Shown here piece after piece: positions 36,880-50,500 of a stretch of 64,000 nt of DNA. This stretch comes from Tachypleus tridentatus (Eukaryota > Arthropoda > Merostomata > Xiphosura > Limulidae). The notes beneath the pieces are model-generated. The model ran no database searches, was not told the origin of the DNA, and saw nothing but the letters and a program-made list of their open reading frames with translations. The position numbers and the translations under genes are program-made. The first letter of the stretch is position 1; every line of letters begins with the position of its first letter. The stretch spans positions 141,290,127 through 141,354,126 of the forward strand of contig NC_134833.1 in NCBI RefSeq assembly GCF_004210375.1, in the 5' to 3' direction.

Positions 36880-38519
36880 TTCAGGTATTAGATCACTTTC
36901 GTTGGTATTAGATTACTTCTCAGTCGAAAGACAAGGTTTCATTTTATACAACGGTGTTTTTTAATCTTGTCACTTACCTTATTTGTTTCAGTTTCTTTTA
37001 ATGGAACATATGGATGACGATCATTATACGTCAAACATTCGTTCTGATTTCCTTGAACTAGAAAGTTACTTTTTGTTGTTACAATTAAAGCTTCTCCAAA
37101 CATAACTTTACCTTCAAAATATTTCCACGTTCATTTGTCGACTTCGCTCCCAAACAAGCTCGCGGTTTCGCGTGATTACTGGAAACTTTCGCCATCTTTT
37201 GGGGGTGTAAAAAGTTACACGTTCCGTTAATTCTACGATTTACTTTATCAAGGGTAAATTTGTTCTGTAATACGACTGGAGTTAATAACTTTTACACTGA
37301 TTCATTAACGTCGTGTAATTTTACTTTTTCGTACATTTAATGAGAACTGGATTTATTGGGTTTGAAACATACGGTAAGCTGTAGGCTTGGAACTATCTCT
37401 TAGTTTCAGTTGTTCGGTTATTCAAACTAGACGGAATAACTTTTTTTCACTTTCACAGATTCTGGCTCTAGCAATGTAGGTGAATTGGTCAAACACTTTA
37501 CTCGTGTTTTTGGAAAGAATGTAGCTTGAGTACTGCAAGTTGACTTAGAAGTTTATAAGTTCTTCTTACTTAAGACAGTTCTCATTTACCTCTAAAAACA
37601 GTTTTCAACTAACATAAGATACTTAGCATCATAGCGTTCCTTGACTGAGATATCTTGTCTTAAATATTTGACTTATTTTTTAGATTAAAAACTAACATGA
37701 ACACACGACTTAAAGCAAAAATCTCGGGCCGCCATTTGTATTGTTTCACCTTCTGCGTTGGGACAAGTTTATTAATCAGTGCCTTTAGACTTCGAACCTA
37801 AAAGCTAACAATGTTGTCAGTTTATCTTTTGACGAGAAGATATAAACTAGTGAATTACTGTGTGAGGGTGCAGTACCTATGTAAAAATAACTGATAATGG
37901 CACCTATTATTCCATTCTGGTGATCATTGGTGGCAAAGATTCGTTGAACATGACAATATTCATATAATTGTCGTCATTTTAAACTTTAAAAAATAAAACT
38001 TTCGAGTACAAACATTAAAAATTTAAATTTTTATTTTTAATAAGACACAGTGATAACTTACTGACTTTGCAGCTCTGAAAAACCCCGAGAAAAGAATATG
38101 TTTAGATTTTTAAATAGACAAAATTATATTAAACAACTAAGCTTAATAAGATCACATCAGTGATAAGTTACTGAATGTCATCATGTAGCTAGGATCTATT
38201 AATAATCATTTTCTATATCGGACCATTCTGGGACCTATGACATAAAAATGTGGAATCCTCAAGATATTCGAAGAAAAATAATCTCAAACAAAATGATCTG
38301 TTACTTTTTTTAATTAATCAATCAGATTGTTTTTGGGTCCTTGCATCTTCATTTTAAGTCATTAATATAACTATTTATGAATACAGGACCAGATTAAGAG
38401 TTTTTGGTGTCCCAGGCCATTGTGAATGTCATATAAGATACCGAGAGAAAGAGGTCATGAATAGGCTTGAAAACTATCAATATTTCCCTAAGAAAAATGT
38501 TTTATTATCCTTTTAAAAA
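36880..38519. other. AT-rich intergenic stretch
   Basis: I see no gene or repeat here that I can support. Confidence 0.4.
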
Positions 38520-39418
38520 GTACATTAGTCCTGTCTCTAGAAGTGAATATATCTATACAAAAAACAAAAGTACATTAGTCCTGTCTCTAGAAGTGAATAT
38601 ATCTATACAAAAAACAAAAGTACATTAGTCCTGTCTCTAGAAGTGGATATATCTATACAAAAAACAAAAGTACATTAGTCCTGTCTCTAGAAGTGAATAT
38701 ATCTATACAAAAAACAAAAGTACATTAGTCCTGTCTCTAGAAGTGAATATATCTATACAAAAAACAAAAGTACATTAGTCCTGTCTCTAGAAGTGAATAT
38801 ATCTATACAAAAAAAAAAAAGTACATTAGTCCTGTCTCTAGAAGTGAATATATCTATACAAAAAACAAAAAAGTACATTAGTCCTGTCTCTAGAAGTGAA
38901 TATATCTATACAAAAAACAAAAGTACATTAGTCCTGTCTCTAGAAGTGAATATATCTATACAAAAAACAAAAGTACATTAGTCCTGTCTCTAGAAGTGAA
39001 TATATCTATACAAAAAAAAAGTACATTAGTCCTGTCTCTAGAAGTGAATATATCTATACAAAAAACAAAAGTACATTAGTCCTGTCTCTAGAAGTGAATA
39101 TATCTATACAAAAAACAAAAGTACATTAGTCCTGTCTCTAGAAGTGAATATATCTATACAAAAAACAAAAGTACATTAGTCCTGTCTCTAGAAGTGAATA
39201 TATCTATACAAAAAAACAAAAGTACATTAGTCCTGTCTCTAGAGTAAATATATCTATACAAAAAACAAAAGTACATTAGTCCTGTCTCTAGAAGTGAATA
39301 TATCTATACAAAAAACAAAAGTACATTAGTCCTGTCTCTAGAAGTGAATATATCTATACAAAAAACAAAAGTACATTAGTCCTGTCTCTAGAAGTGAATA
39401 TATCTATACAAAAACAAA
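38520..39418 (+). repeat. 50-bp minisatellite, locus 2 (about 18 copies)
   Basis: Eighteen nearly identical copies of the unit are visible, differing mostly in the length of the A run. An ATATATCTATACAAAAAAC segment in each unit keeps frames partly open, which gives a false ORF. Confidence 0.96.
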
Positions 39419-39468
39419 ATACTGCTTAGAAACTGTGTACTAATATTGGCATAAACTTCTCATTTCAC

Positions 39469-39723
39469 CGGCCCGGCATGACCAGGTGACTAAGGCTCTC
39501 GACTCGAAATCTGAGGGTCGAGGGTTCGACATGATCGCCCCTTCAGCTGTGAGGGTGTTATAATGTGACGGTCAATCCCACTATTTGTTGGTAAAAAAGT
39601 AGTCCAAGAGTTGGCGGTGGGTGATGATGGCTAGCTGCCTTCCCTCTAGTTTTACACTGTTAAATTAGGGACGGCTAGCGCAGATAGCTCTTGTGTAGCT
39701 TTGCGCGAAATTCAAACCAAACC
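39469..39723 (+). mobile_element. SINE-A copy with target-site duplication
   Basis: CATTTCAC occurs at 39461-39468 and 39724-39731. The copy has a short deletion after the B box (TTCGACATGATCGCCC). Confidence 0.9.
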
Positions 39724-39829
39724 CATTTCACTTCTGAATGCATAAGGTCAACTCCACATATGTAACTGAATATTCCTTGAAAACATGAACCATAGTACAG
39801 TTTAGACTTCCTTTTTACGTGCTTTTATA

Positions 39830-42240
39830 GAGCAAAATCGTCTATAATGTCTTCAGTGTTGATAGATTTAATGGCCGAAGCTGAAAGGTGGCGCGATCAA
39901 CCTTGGGCATGAGTTGAGCGTTACTTATTTTTCACACACTTGAAAACTGAAAATGGTCGTCTTCCTTCTGTGTTTTCCACTGACAATGTCTAGTTAATTC
40001 GCAGTGGTATTTCAACACTCTGCCAGTTTTAAATTCTCGGAAATGCTGCAACAATTTCTGAGGTAATTAAAAATCTACGTTAATCTTGGACACGTAACCA
40101 GAGAAATGAATGAGCTCACAAGGACTTTTGTTTCCAAGTCTGGATTATATAACCTCTAGAGGATTGTAGGAAAATGCGGAATGCTAGCAATAAAAAAATT
40201 CCCAATTCAAAGACCAGTCCAAACTTTCCATCAAGTAATGCATATACTTGTCTTTTTGTGATCAGGTTCAGCAATCAAAGAGTCCAAAATTACCACAAAG
40301 TCATTACACAAACGTTTTCTCTAACAGATAAGCTCACTTCGCCTTCAGTGTCCTTTTTTCATCAAAAAAATTATTTCCGTTTTATTGTTAATCTTTCTTC
40401 GTACACGGGATTGTACAGATTGTACGCCAGTTTCTTAGTCTCTTCCTCAAAGCCACCATATTCGATCCGCAAATAATCGACGAACGTCATCAACCCTTCA
40501 AGTCGTTGAACGATTGTAAACAGTTCGGCTGTTTCCTTTTGTAGAATTTTACTTGTGGTGTTCAACTGATACAGAATTGTATCCTACATAGATGGCGAAT
40601 TTATCTTTCCATCTGGCTAACTAAATATGAAGGTTCGTCGCGTGTCTGAGGTGCATCATCGTTGCCTGTGGAAACAGATTGCAAAACAGAGTAAATGCCT
40701 TGTAGCTTTCCTTCGATAATTATTTTGCATCACATCTGGCTAACCATCTTCAACCATACAGAGGACTGGGAACAACACCACGCAGCGAATTTTTGGGTAA
40801 CTTTCAACTATGAGTAGATGTCGAAGAGAAATTGTTAAGTGCTTGAATGAATCCACAAAAATGGCTTAGCTTTCTGTGGCATATGAACTATCATGTGCAA
40901 GTCGATTTATGTTTTTATTTGGATTGTTTTCCGACCATGTTTCCAGCATTATCTTAGCTTTGACCCTAACAGTCAGAAATGGGAGTTTCCAGGTCATTCA
41001 ATATACTGAAAACCACATTTTCCAGAGATTCAGCGTCATGCCCCTCAATCACAATAAATTTTAGAAACCTTTCAAGTGGGGTCCCATTTGCACTTATGTG
41101 GCGTAGTATAAAAGCCAATTAATCCAGTATGTAGTTACTTAAGTCAAATCAACACGAATGCTATAGTACTTTGTTGACTTAATTACAGGAACAATAACAG
41201 CTAAATTCCGTTTTGCTATCAACTATATAAGCTCATTGCAAATTGTTGATGAAAGATACACGTCCTGCATTGTCATATATGTTGAAATCATCTGCCAAGA
41301 AAGCGTTATACAGTGCCAGCAATTCGATAAGAAGACTACCCTTCTGAGGTCAAAATGAAGAGATAGATTCTTTTCGTTAAAACCTTTATAATGAAATTTA
41401 CTCTTTTCAATGTATTCCTCTAATATTGTTGTTGTTTTTCTAACTCCATGAAGTATGTAAAATATTGTTTTCTTTTTCTAAAGGTCGATGGATATTTTTC
41501 ACAATCATTGAATCCTCTAGATAATGTTGTTTAATTAGAAGAAAAAAGTTTACAAATGTAACGGAAAACCATGCCAGCTGATTTTGAAAAAATCATCCAC
41601 TTTTCCATTAGCAAGCTTCCGATAAAAATGTTATTTATTTAAATATCTTGTTCTTTATAGTTATAAGTCTTAGCAGAGGTTTTCATTTTGAAATATTCTA
41701 AACCACGTGAAAGTTTTTTCTCTGAAAAATAAGAATGTACTTGTTTGTTTGTTTGTAATTAAACAAACACAATGGGCTATCTGTGTTCTGCCCACCAAGA
41801 TCTTCGACACCCGGTTTCTAACATTGTAAGTCCGCAGACATACCGCTGTTCCACTGAGGGCCAATAAGCGTGTAAATGTTCTTTTATTACAGTCCACAAC
41901 TCTGGGTCCTCAAGAAGTATCATCACTTGCTCCTCAGTAGAAACGCTACTTTCCTGTTCGTTGTTTTGCTGCATTTCAGGCTCTGAGATATTGTCTTCCA
42001 GGTTTCTCTGTATATTTTTTGGTAGTTTGTCTGTTGCAGGTGTCAATGATTCTTCAGTTATTTCTGCAAACGAACAATTTGCCCGAGCCACACAAAAAGA
42101 CAACAACTGATTTTTCTATTTGTTTGACTGTCCAATTCATCTCTTATTTCCCATTATTGCTTCGTTATTCTCTTCCGATGTCCACTATTTTGTAAGGGGC
42201 CAACATTTCTTTCAGGTCCAGCTATGGTGCCTGAAATTTA
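39830..42240 (-). mobile_element. Decayed ZMYM/hAT-like DNA transposon
   Basis: The complement encodes, in broken frames, a transposase of the kind annotated as zinc-finger MYM-type 1-like or hAT-related. Near 42000-41880 an N-terminal region reads STEEQVMILLEDPELWTVIK. Next come KYYSIRVDLT (about 41150), then PLERFLKFIVIEGHDAESLE and SDC-GQS-DNAGNM (about 41080-40930), where a DNA-binding/hAT core normally has GQSYDNAANM. Then come KILQKETAELFTIVQRLEGL (about 40550) and, last, a dimerisation region with LSVENTEGRRPFSVFK and INTEDIIDD (about 39990-39840). Many stops and shifts make it inactive. A SINE-B is inserted at 41740. Confidence 0.82.
41740..41862 (-). mobile_element. SINE-B copy nested in the hAT-like relic
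   Basis: In the sense direction it has the head CTCAGTGGAACAGCGGTATG, the B-box region CCGGGTGTCGAAG and the tail CACAGATAGCCCATTGTG. A possible 12-bp target repeat with two mismatches (AATAAGAATGTA and AATAAGCGTGTA) flanks it. Confidence 0.75.
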
Positions 42241-42244
42241 AAGG

Positions 42245-43019
42245 AAAATAAATTATTTGAATATATTTACATTTGGGCTATGTTTCTTCGAGTTCTCTAA
42301 TTCACACAAAGCGTGGTGATTGGCTATTCTTTATTGCTTCCTTATGATTTATTAGTAGTGGTCAAAACAGGTATTAGAAGTGCGATGGTCATTGGGATAG
42401 ATCTGTCTATCTACACCACGACTAATTTTTCGTTTAATTACCTATTTATTCTATCATATATTTGTAGAGATTGGCGAAGGCTTTATCCCGAAATTTTAGA
42501 TGCGAATTCATAAGACATAGTCTAACTGACCTTTGCCTTAATCCTACCCTATAGGTTTCCAAAAGAGAAGGGCCCTGAGCAGCTAATTGTCATTTTCAAC
42601 ACTTATGATGGTTATTTTGTCATTAGCAGAAGAAGAACAATTAGATGTTTTACCAACAATATAGCTGTTGTCTTCAGAGATATAATAATAATCATCAGAA
42701 GTTATGAATACCATACTCTCATATTAATAATTGAAAAAAAGTGAAACTGGACATTGCGAAAGCTATTTGTCGTCATCATTAAGACAAAAAACAGTTATAT
42801 GTTGGTCCCATTCAGTTAAAACTTAACTTGATTATTTTAATATTCTTACTTAAAATATATGTATTATACCTCCATTTATTTTCTCGAAATAATGTTTAAT
42901 GGCTTTAAGCCTTCAGTGCCACCGCTGAGCCACTGATAGTGATAGTGTGGGGGTGACTGTTTTTGTTGAATCACAATGGTTGAAATTTTCTAAAATGTTT
43001 GTGCTTTCAACCACAATAA
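42245..43019. other. Intergenic stretch with a SINE-B-like head
   Basis: Apart from a reversed SINE-B-type head at about 42900-42945 (CCACCGCTGAGCCACTG), nothing was recognised. Confidence 0.35.
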
Positions 43020-43147
43020 ATTGCCCCTAGTTGCACAGCAGCATATTTGCTTAATTATATCGCTACCCACCTGGTTTCGATACTTGTGGTGAGAAAAGCA
43101 CAGATAGCCCCTTGTATTGCTTTGTGCTTAATAACAAACAACAACAC
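43020..43147 (+). mobile_element. SINE-B copy
   Basis: It has a B-box region (CTGGTTTCGATAC), GTGGTGAGAAAAGCACAGAT, the tail GCCCCTTGTATTGCTTTGTG and an AACAAACAACAAC end. The head is diverged. Confidence 0.6.
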
Positions 43148-43370
43148 CTGTGATAAATTTTAAATAATATTTTAAGTGAAGGCAAAATATATAAAATGAT
43201 TGAATTAAAATTATTCGTTTATGAGCTTAAATGATTTTGAAGAAAAAAAATTGCAAAATAAGTCTATGTTCAGGGTATTATACAAAAAGCTATAACAAAG
43301 TGACGTTTAAAATATATCATCGAGGTTAGGACTGCTTAATATAACAACAAATAAAACAAAAATAAATAAA

Positions 43371-43390
43371 TACACACACACACACACACA
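43371..43390 (+). repeat. (CA)n microsatellite
   Basis: A run of about ten CA units precedes the SGPP gene. Confidence 0.9.
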
Positions 43391-43539
43391 TATAAGTATA
43401 TATAATCCTCAAACTGTTATTTTATAGAGGCAGCTATATTGCTGTAGCATGTATGCCTCTAAAATACTACAGGTACTCATATATAGATAAAATCATGATA
43501 ATTATAACACAGACATACTTACATAAAATAATGATAATT

Positions 43540-43802
43540 AGAACGCCGGTTCGAAACCTCTAAGTTTTTAGGTGGCGCTTAAATGCAGCGGGCGTTAACG
43601 GAGGAAGTGTGTTAGTCACAGGACCAAATATTTTAACTTGAATGTGAGTAGATAGCTTATCGAATGTCATAATCTGGAAGTGTAAGCTTCAGACGTTTTT
43701 CCGAAATTTTATTTTTGACCTTAGAACTTAAAATTAAAACTTAACTATTTACTCATATAAAAGTAAGTGTTTTAGAATATATTCCACACAGCGATTTTAC
43801 AG
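43540..43802 (+). promoter_or_regulatory. Possible promoter region of the SGPP gene
   Basis: The stretch 43540-43650 is richer in G and C than its surroundings and includes GGAGGAAGTG (around 43599), an ETS-type core. It lies 200-300 bp before the coding start, next to a possible splice acceptor ending at 43803. No TATA box was seen. This is suggested by composition and position only. Confidence 0.25.
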
Positions 43803-43852
43803 AATTAAAATTTGCCAGGGAGTCCTACTTACTACCACGAGTGTGTACTATA

Positions 43853-44572
43853 ATGGATGATATAATTAAAATACTAAAAAGTCCTTATTCTGTTGTGAAG
43901 TTTCAAAACTTTTTTGGGGTTTATAGAACAGAATATGAGGCTGAAAGCAAGTATTCAGATATCAGAAGTTGCTCGCAGTGCAAGTCCAGTGTAAGTATAA
44001 ACGGAGGTCCTACTGATCCTGGAATATTTGACAACTTAAACATAGATTGCCAGAAAAACTTAAAGGAAAAGTTAACGCTAAATGGTTCAGTTGTGTCAAA
44101 TGGAGATTGTTTTGGAGAAAAGGAAATAAGATACCGACATCGGAGAGAATGCAGCTGTGACAGCATCCTAAGTAGTACTCCATCAGATGTTGATGGTGTT
44201 CAGCTTTCTGTATCAGACATTGATTCAGACAGTGAATGTCAAGCAGAATATGAAATCAGAAACAAGTTTTGGTATTATTTTTTTAGCTTTGGAGCAAGTC
44301 TAGGGTATGAATTATTTTATTCAAGCTTTTTTCCATTTTGGTTCTGGAATATAGATGGGGCTGTTGGAAGAAGAGTAATTATGGTGTGGGTTTCAATTAT
44401 GTATGTTGGACAGGCACTGAAAGATGTTATTCGTTGGCCGAGACCATCTGCACCACCAGTAGTTCAGCTGGAGCCAGGTTATTCTGAAGAGTATGGTATG
44501 CCATCAACTCATGCTATGGTTGGTGCTGCTGTTCCCTTTTCCTTACTGATATTCACCATGCACAGATATGAG
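43853..44572 (+). CDS. SGPP: SGPP gene, coding exon 1
   Basis: This exon has 240 codons ending in RYE, followed by the donor GTATGT. It carries the cytosolic N-terminus, the first membrane segments, and phosphatase motifs 1 and 2. A possible acceptor (TTTTACAG, ending at 43803) upstream suggests that an untranslated exon may precede it. Confidence 0.92.
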
Positions 44573-47500
44573 GTATGTATGATTCTATTATTGGTAAAAG
44601 TTTTTATTTTTTATGATATAAAGGTAAAGCAGTAAGTATTTTTAGAAGCTATAGTTTGTAAAGCAATTTCAGTTAAGTGTTTGTTGATATTTAAATACTT
44701 CTATTTAAAAAAATAAAACAAGATATTAATAAACATATTAGGTAAAACTACAAATAATGATAGTCCACTACCAGTAGTGGTAGTGTTAATACTTCTATAA
44801 ATAAAATACTTTGTGTAATCATTTACTTTATTAAAGTAGCAAGTAATTTGGCCTACACTGGCTGAAATATTTTGATGTATTGATTTTAACATTGTATTAT
44901 GACATTGTGATAACTAAGGGTAAAGAATTTCGATGAATATTTCCAAAAGAAATATTTTCTTAAATTTTAGGCCTTCTGTTATGAAGTTATGTTTTTTTTG
45001 GTTTTTCTTTTAGTTTTATAAGATGTTTTTGGTTTTTATAAACATGAATTTTGAGTAGTCACAAAACTGAAATTGTGTGATATACATTTGTTTGTTAAAG
45101 GTTTTGTCATCTTAAAAGACTTTTGCAACTTTTATCATATTTATTATTGTAATTTCAGTATCCTATCATTATTGGATTACTTATAGCAATTTTATGGTGT
45201 GCATTAGTCTGCTGTAGCCGTTTGTACATGGGAATGCATACCATATTGGTAAGTATTTTTATTTAAAGAATTCTATCTGACTTATAAAATAATGTTTGTA
45301 TTATAGTACTTATGTATAAATCTACAACTTTGATATTTCATATTGTTATCATTTTTAAGAGTTAGAACATGATCAGGATATTAGACTCTGTGTATAGCAT
45401 ATTTAGACTTACTGGTGTAACTATGTTTGATTCAGTAAATATTGGGTCATACCTTAAGTAATGTCCAATTTTAGGTTCAGAAAAAGAAAGGATTTCAAAT
45501 GCTTTTAATGTTACTTAATCAATAATGTATGTTCCATTATTATTAATAACTTCCTGCTAATGATTCTCAAGCTTCTAAATGCCACTTCTATAAAATTCTT
45601 GGGGTTTGGAGGAAAAGAATGCAGAGAGGGAAGTTTTGGCATCTTCATGTGTTCCAAGCTCTTCCATCAAGATAGTTCTGCAAACTTCAGATGATAATCA
45701 GATGGGGGCAACATCTAGAGAATAAGGAGGATGTGGAAGTTTTTCCCAGTCTAGCTCTTCGATCTTTGCAGATGTAATCCTTGCTGTATGGAGTTGTGCA
45801 TTATCCTGGTGTAACACAACACCTTTATGACTGATCGAAGCAGGAGTCTTTTCTTTCAGTGCAACATTCAAGCCACTGTAACTGTTGGCAATAAAAGTCT
45901 GATGTAATTGTTACATTTAGTGGAAGCAACTGAAAGTGGATCACACCAACAATATCCCATCAAACTCTTTACAAGCCTTTCCTAGGATGGAGGTTCATTT
46001 TGGGCTGTGCTTTAGCCAGTTTACTTGTACTGAGCCATTGCCTGTGGCGCTTAACATTTTTATACAATATCCATTTTTCATTTCCAGTCACTAACCAAAA
46101 AAGATGAGTTATGTTCACGAGAGTGCAGAGAAGTACAAATGTCCACTCTTGCTCTGAGATTGGCTTCTGTCAAATAATGGGGGACCCATTTTCCAAGTTT
46201 TGACACCTTTTCAAATTGTTGCAGATGATGGTGAACTGTTGAATGGGTTGAATTAAGTTTTTGTGCTAGTTCTTCAACTGTTGCAGCACAATCTTCAAGT
46301 GCAGCCAGCAGAAAGCCATCATTAAACTCAACAAGATGACCTGAACGTGGCACTTTGCTTAAGCTCTAGTCACCTGATCTGATCTTCTGAAACCACCTTC
46401 GACATTTGCTTTCATTATTTTAGTCATTAAAGCCTTCTACAAAGACAAAAATGATGATGCACTCTCTGTGTTAAATCTTTGGACATAACTTATGGGATGA
46501 CCTGATGCAAAGCTTTAGTTATAGAAGACATTATTATATAACTGCACATTAACTACAAAGTAATTTGTTAGCACAGTCTGAGTTAGCTAGGTTTTACAAA
46601 TGGAAATAATTTAAACCAGCATTAAATTTGTAAAACTGGAAATAAAACTGTGTAAGGCCAAGTAAAAAAAAGTTTGGTGTCTGGAGTATATTGGAAAAAA
46701 GTGAGGTCAAGGTAATTTTTTATGAGCTCTTTCAGAGAAAGTTTGAAGTTTTTTCTCCTGATTGTTGCTTGTTTACAAAGAGTCCATGTCATAAGTCTTT
46801 TATTTCATTTATAAATTATAAACATAATTTATGACAAAAAAGGGCAAAGTGAATCAACTGTGTTCCTCTTATTTTTTATTCAGAAGTTTTCTTTGTATGA
46901 TTGAAAAATGTAAAAAAAGTTGCCAAAAAATAAGGTAGAAGGCTTCAAAAATAAAGAATGTGAGGGTTTTAAACATATCTTTTTTTACTTGGTCTAACAT
47001 TTATTTTTAATCAGTTATATCATGGTTTCTTTGTGCTATTATGAAATATTTGATTTTCTTGCTTACACAGCCTGTCTTGAAGAGAATTGTCCAGAATTCA
47101 TATTTTGTTACTTGTGTTTGCATCTTTGAGGTCAGAGCAGTCTGACTGTGGTGAGGATGGGTTTATATGGATATTTTAATCTGAGCAGATATGAACTGCC
47201 AAGTGTTCTGACAGGGATCTTTAGGACTATTCTGTTAATCAGTGGTGTTCAAATGTTACTGATAGCCAATCCTAGACCTGCATTGTGCTTTGCCATTTTG
47301 CTTCTTACATCTAGTGCTTTTTCATCTTCATTTTCCAGTTTTTTACCTTATAATTCTTTTAATTTTTCCATAACTATTGCAGTTTAGTCATCACTAGTTA
47401 GCATTTGATAGATTTCTAATCCAATTGTTTGTCAGTGTTGCCAATCTGTCAAACTTGTTACAAGCATATTTTAGTAATGTTTTTTTTTTTTTTTCATTTA

Positions 47501-50500
47501 TCAATTGTTTGCCTGCTGACAAATACATTTGAATCTGGTGATTCTATCAGAATCAGTAATAGTTGAATGAAAACTAAACACCAGTATATATAGGTCACTA
47601 ATCTTTCATATGGTCACTTTGTTCACCTGTCTTGCATGAATGCAGATGGTATTGAAAACCTTATTGAAAAAGTTACTTCCTTAAGGTGTGTTCTTGGTCA
47701 CTGTCTCATTTACACAAGCATCTTGAATCTCTTCTGATTTCCTTAACCAAGATTCTAGAACAACTGTTAAAATCAAACACTGCTAAATGCAGTTACACTA
47801 AATTAAAAATTCTAATCAAACATCATGAACTATGGTAGTGGTTTATATAGGGATCACCAATTTGTTCTTTATTATTATTTAATATTGTTCTCCAATATTG
47901 CAGCAAAAATGGCTATCAGTACTGTAATAAAATGTGCATAATATTACTAAATGAATCATTATGCATTATTTAGGGTAGTTTTAAAGTTTGATTACCTGAC
48001 AAAACAATGGCTATATAATCATTCACACCCTATCATCGTAATATAGTCTGTGGTTTATATGGAGCCTCTTAATCTACTAAATGAATGTTAATGTTTATGG
48101 CAGGCATGACACACATACCATAACGATTATTAACTTATTATTGTAACTATTTATGTTCCATATCATTTTTTTTGTATAGAAGTTCCTGTCCTTTCAAACA
48201 CACTACTGTTGACAGGATCACAGTTTGTTTTTCACTACTGCATGGTCAATTCTGGCCAGGTTGCACAGACATCAAAAACATTATACAAACATCTGGGTTG
48301 TCTTCCACAACAGGCATATTTAGACCATAATTTTAAATATAGCATCAAGTTCAGTTTTAAGTATCAGGTTGGCAGTCAGTGATAGCTGATGGTAAGTGTC
48401 AAATTGCAGCCAACACTGCATGATTGTGAATTTTATACTGCAGATAGTGTAGCCATCTTTTGAAGGTTACTATAGAGTGGCAAAATTTGTGCCAGCAGGA
48501 GAAGGAAAAATAATGGTAATTCTAGATGAAAGTGAGGGAATAATTTTATAACTCTATATTTTATAGGAAATATTTAGATTCAGTTAAACTATGCAGTAAC
48601 GATGGCCCACCAGAATTTGAGGGCATCACAGTGGAAGAGGGTCATTGAAAAATCACAACCCAAACTCCATCACAAATGAAAGGGAAGGGGGTTAGTTAAT
48701 ATAAACAACTCTTAATTGTTAATTTAAACATTTCTGATCTGTTTTAGTGTGCAGAATGTTACTGTAAGAGGAAACCTGACCAACTGTAGTAAAATTATAA
48801 ATCCTGCATGTATTTTATATATAGGTAGGTATAAATACCAGTCAACATGCATTACATGTGTGTGTGTATAGAACTCCTGCAAGTAAAAGATCTAGTTAAT
48901 GTACCATTCCAACAGTATTTAGTAGTTTCTCCAATACATTGTTTAGTAACTCCCTATATAGCTACAGGGTATAAATATAGTAGTTTATATACAAGGTGTG
49001 ATCAAAAGTTCCAAGATTTCATTTTTATTCTGAAGAATAATGTACATGCATCATTATTATATGCTATCCCCTTCAAAGTAACTTCCCCCAGCTGATACAC
49101 TTGTTCCAATGATCCTGCCATTTTTGGAAGCAATGCTGGAAGTCTTCATGCAACTAAGTTCTGCATTCACATTATTATGAATGGTTGAAATGTCATCAAA
49201 TCTCTTTCCTTTCAACTTAATTTTGATTTTTGAGAGCAGAAAAAAAATCATTTGGGGCAAGATCAGGAGAATACGGGGAATGTGGTATCACAGGAATGTT
49301 TTTATCTGCCAAAAATACTTGACCAGACACAGCAGTGTGTGAAGGTCATGATGAAGAAACCAGTGACCATTCTGTCGCAGCTTGCTGTGGTTTCTTCCTC
49401 AAGCAAATTAAGACCTCTTTACAAAAGGTCTGGTTAACTGTCTTTCACCTTAGTGACTGTTTCATCAGTGGACGATGTTGACGGTTGCCCAGAATATGGG
49501 TCATCTGAGACCGATTCCTGACCATCTTGGAAGCATTTTATCCACTGATAAAGGACAGCCTTACTTAAACAGTCATCACCAAATAGAGTTCTTAACATTT
49601 CAAAGATTTCTGTTCATCCTTTACCATTTTTCACACAAAACTTGATTCAAATACATTGCTCTTCTTTTTTGTCCATTTTTATTATGACAGGGGCAAGATA
49701 TACATCTGTCTTTGAACACATTTTTCACAACATTGGTATGAGGGTTGGAGAAATGGCTTGTTTGTGGAGTAGATTACCATTTGTACTTTGTACACACTTC
49801 AGTGAAGCTCACTGTCTCTGTACTGGCACCTGCAACAGAAGTCTTAGAACTTTTTGATCAGATCTCTTACATTTCACAAATATATAAATAATGTGATATA
49901 TTGATCATCATGTCTTACAGTGATGATACATACAGTATCACTGTCAATGATAACACCGTGACAATGATATCGGGAGCAACAGTCATCCAACTTGCATAAA
50001 GCCAATCCAAAAATTTTCATTGTTTCCAGAGAGAGTGTCATACGTATTTTATTAAACTAAACTGTTTCCAGCACAGTATTTATGTCCACGATGGATATAT
50101 TAAAAATATGTGTGTGTGTGTATGTATAGAAACAAGTGTTAATTTGAAATGGGAGTATAGAAAATCTTCCAGAAATACAGACTCAAGATAGTTTAAATTG
50201 AAAATACAACCACCAAATAAATAAACAAGTAAGCTTAAGGTATGAGACATAATGTAGACATTATTTCCTCAAGCTACAAATCCTTATTTTGACTCCATGT
50301 CTAAAAGCTGTGATGTTAAGGAGAATCAATATTTGTAGCTTGAGAAAATGTCAACACTATGTCCCAAACCTAAAGCCTGCTTGTTTATATTTTTCACTTT
50401 ACGCTACATATCATGTTTCTGTATTTCTTAAATCCCTTTTTCCTCTTTTTTTAATTTAATAGTTTTTAATAATCTTTCATATCAAACATTCTGCCCATTG

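Noticed and set aside
38793-38981. Open frame of repeated NISIQK units
   Set aside because: It is a read-through of the 50-bp minisatellite.
38520-39418. CRISPR-like array
   Set aside because: Units are head-to-tail 50-bp repeats with no unique spacers, in an animal genome.
43841-43852. Upstream extension of the SGPP frame to a GTG codon
   Set aside because: The family N-terminus aligns from the ATG at 43853, and GTG is not a likely start here.
47148-47387. 79-residue frame in SGPP intron 2
   Set aside because: It has low-complexity hydrophobic composition without a family match, inside an intron full of transposon debris.
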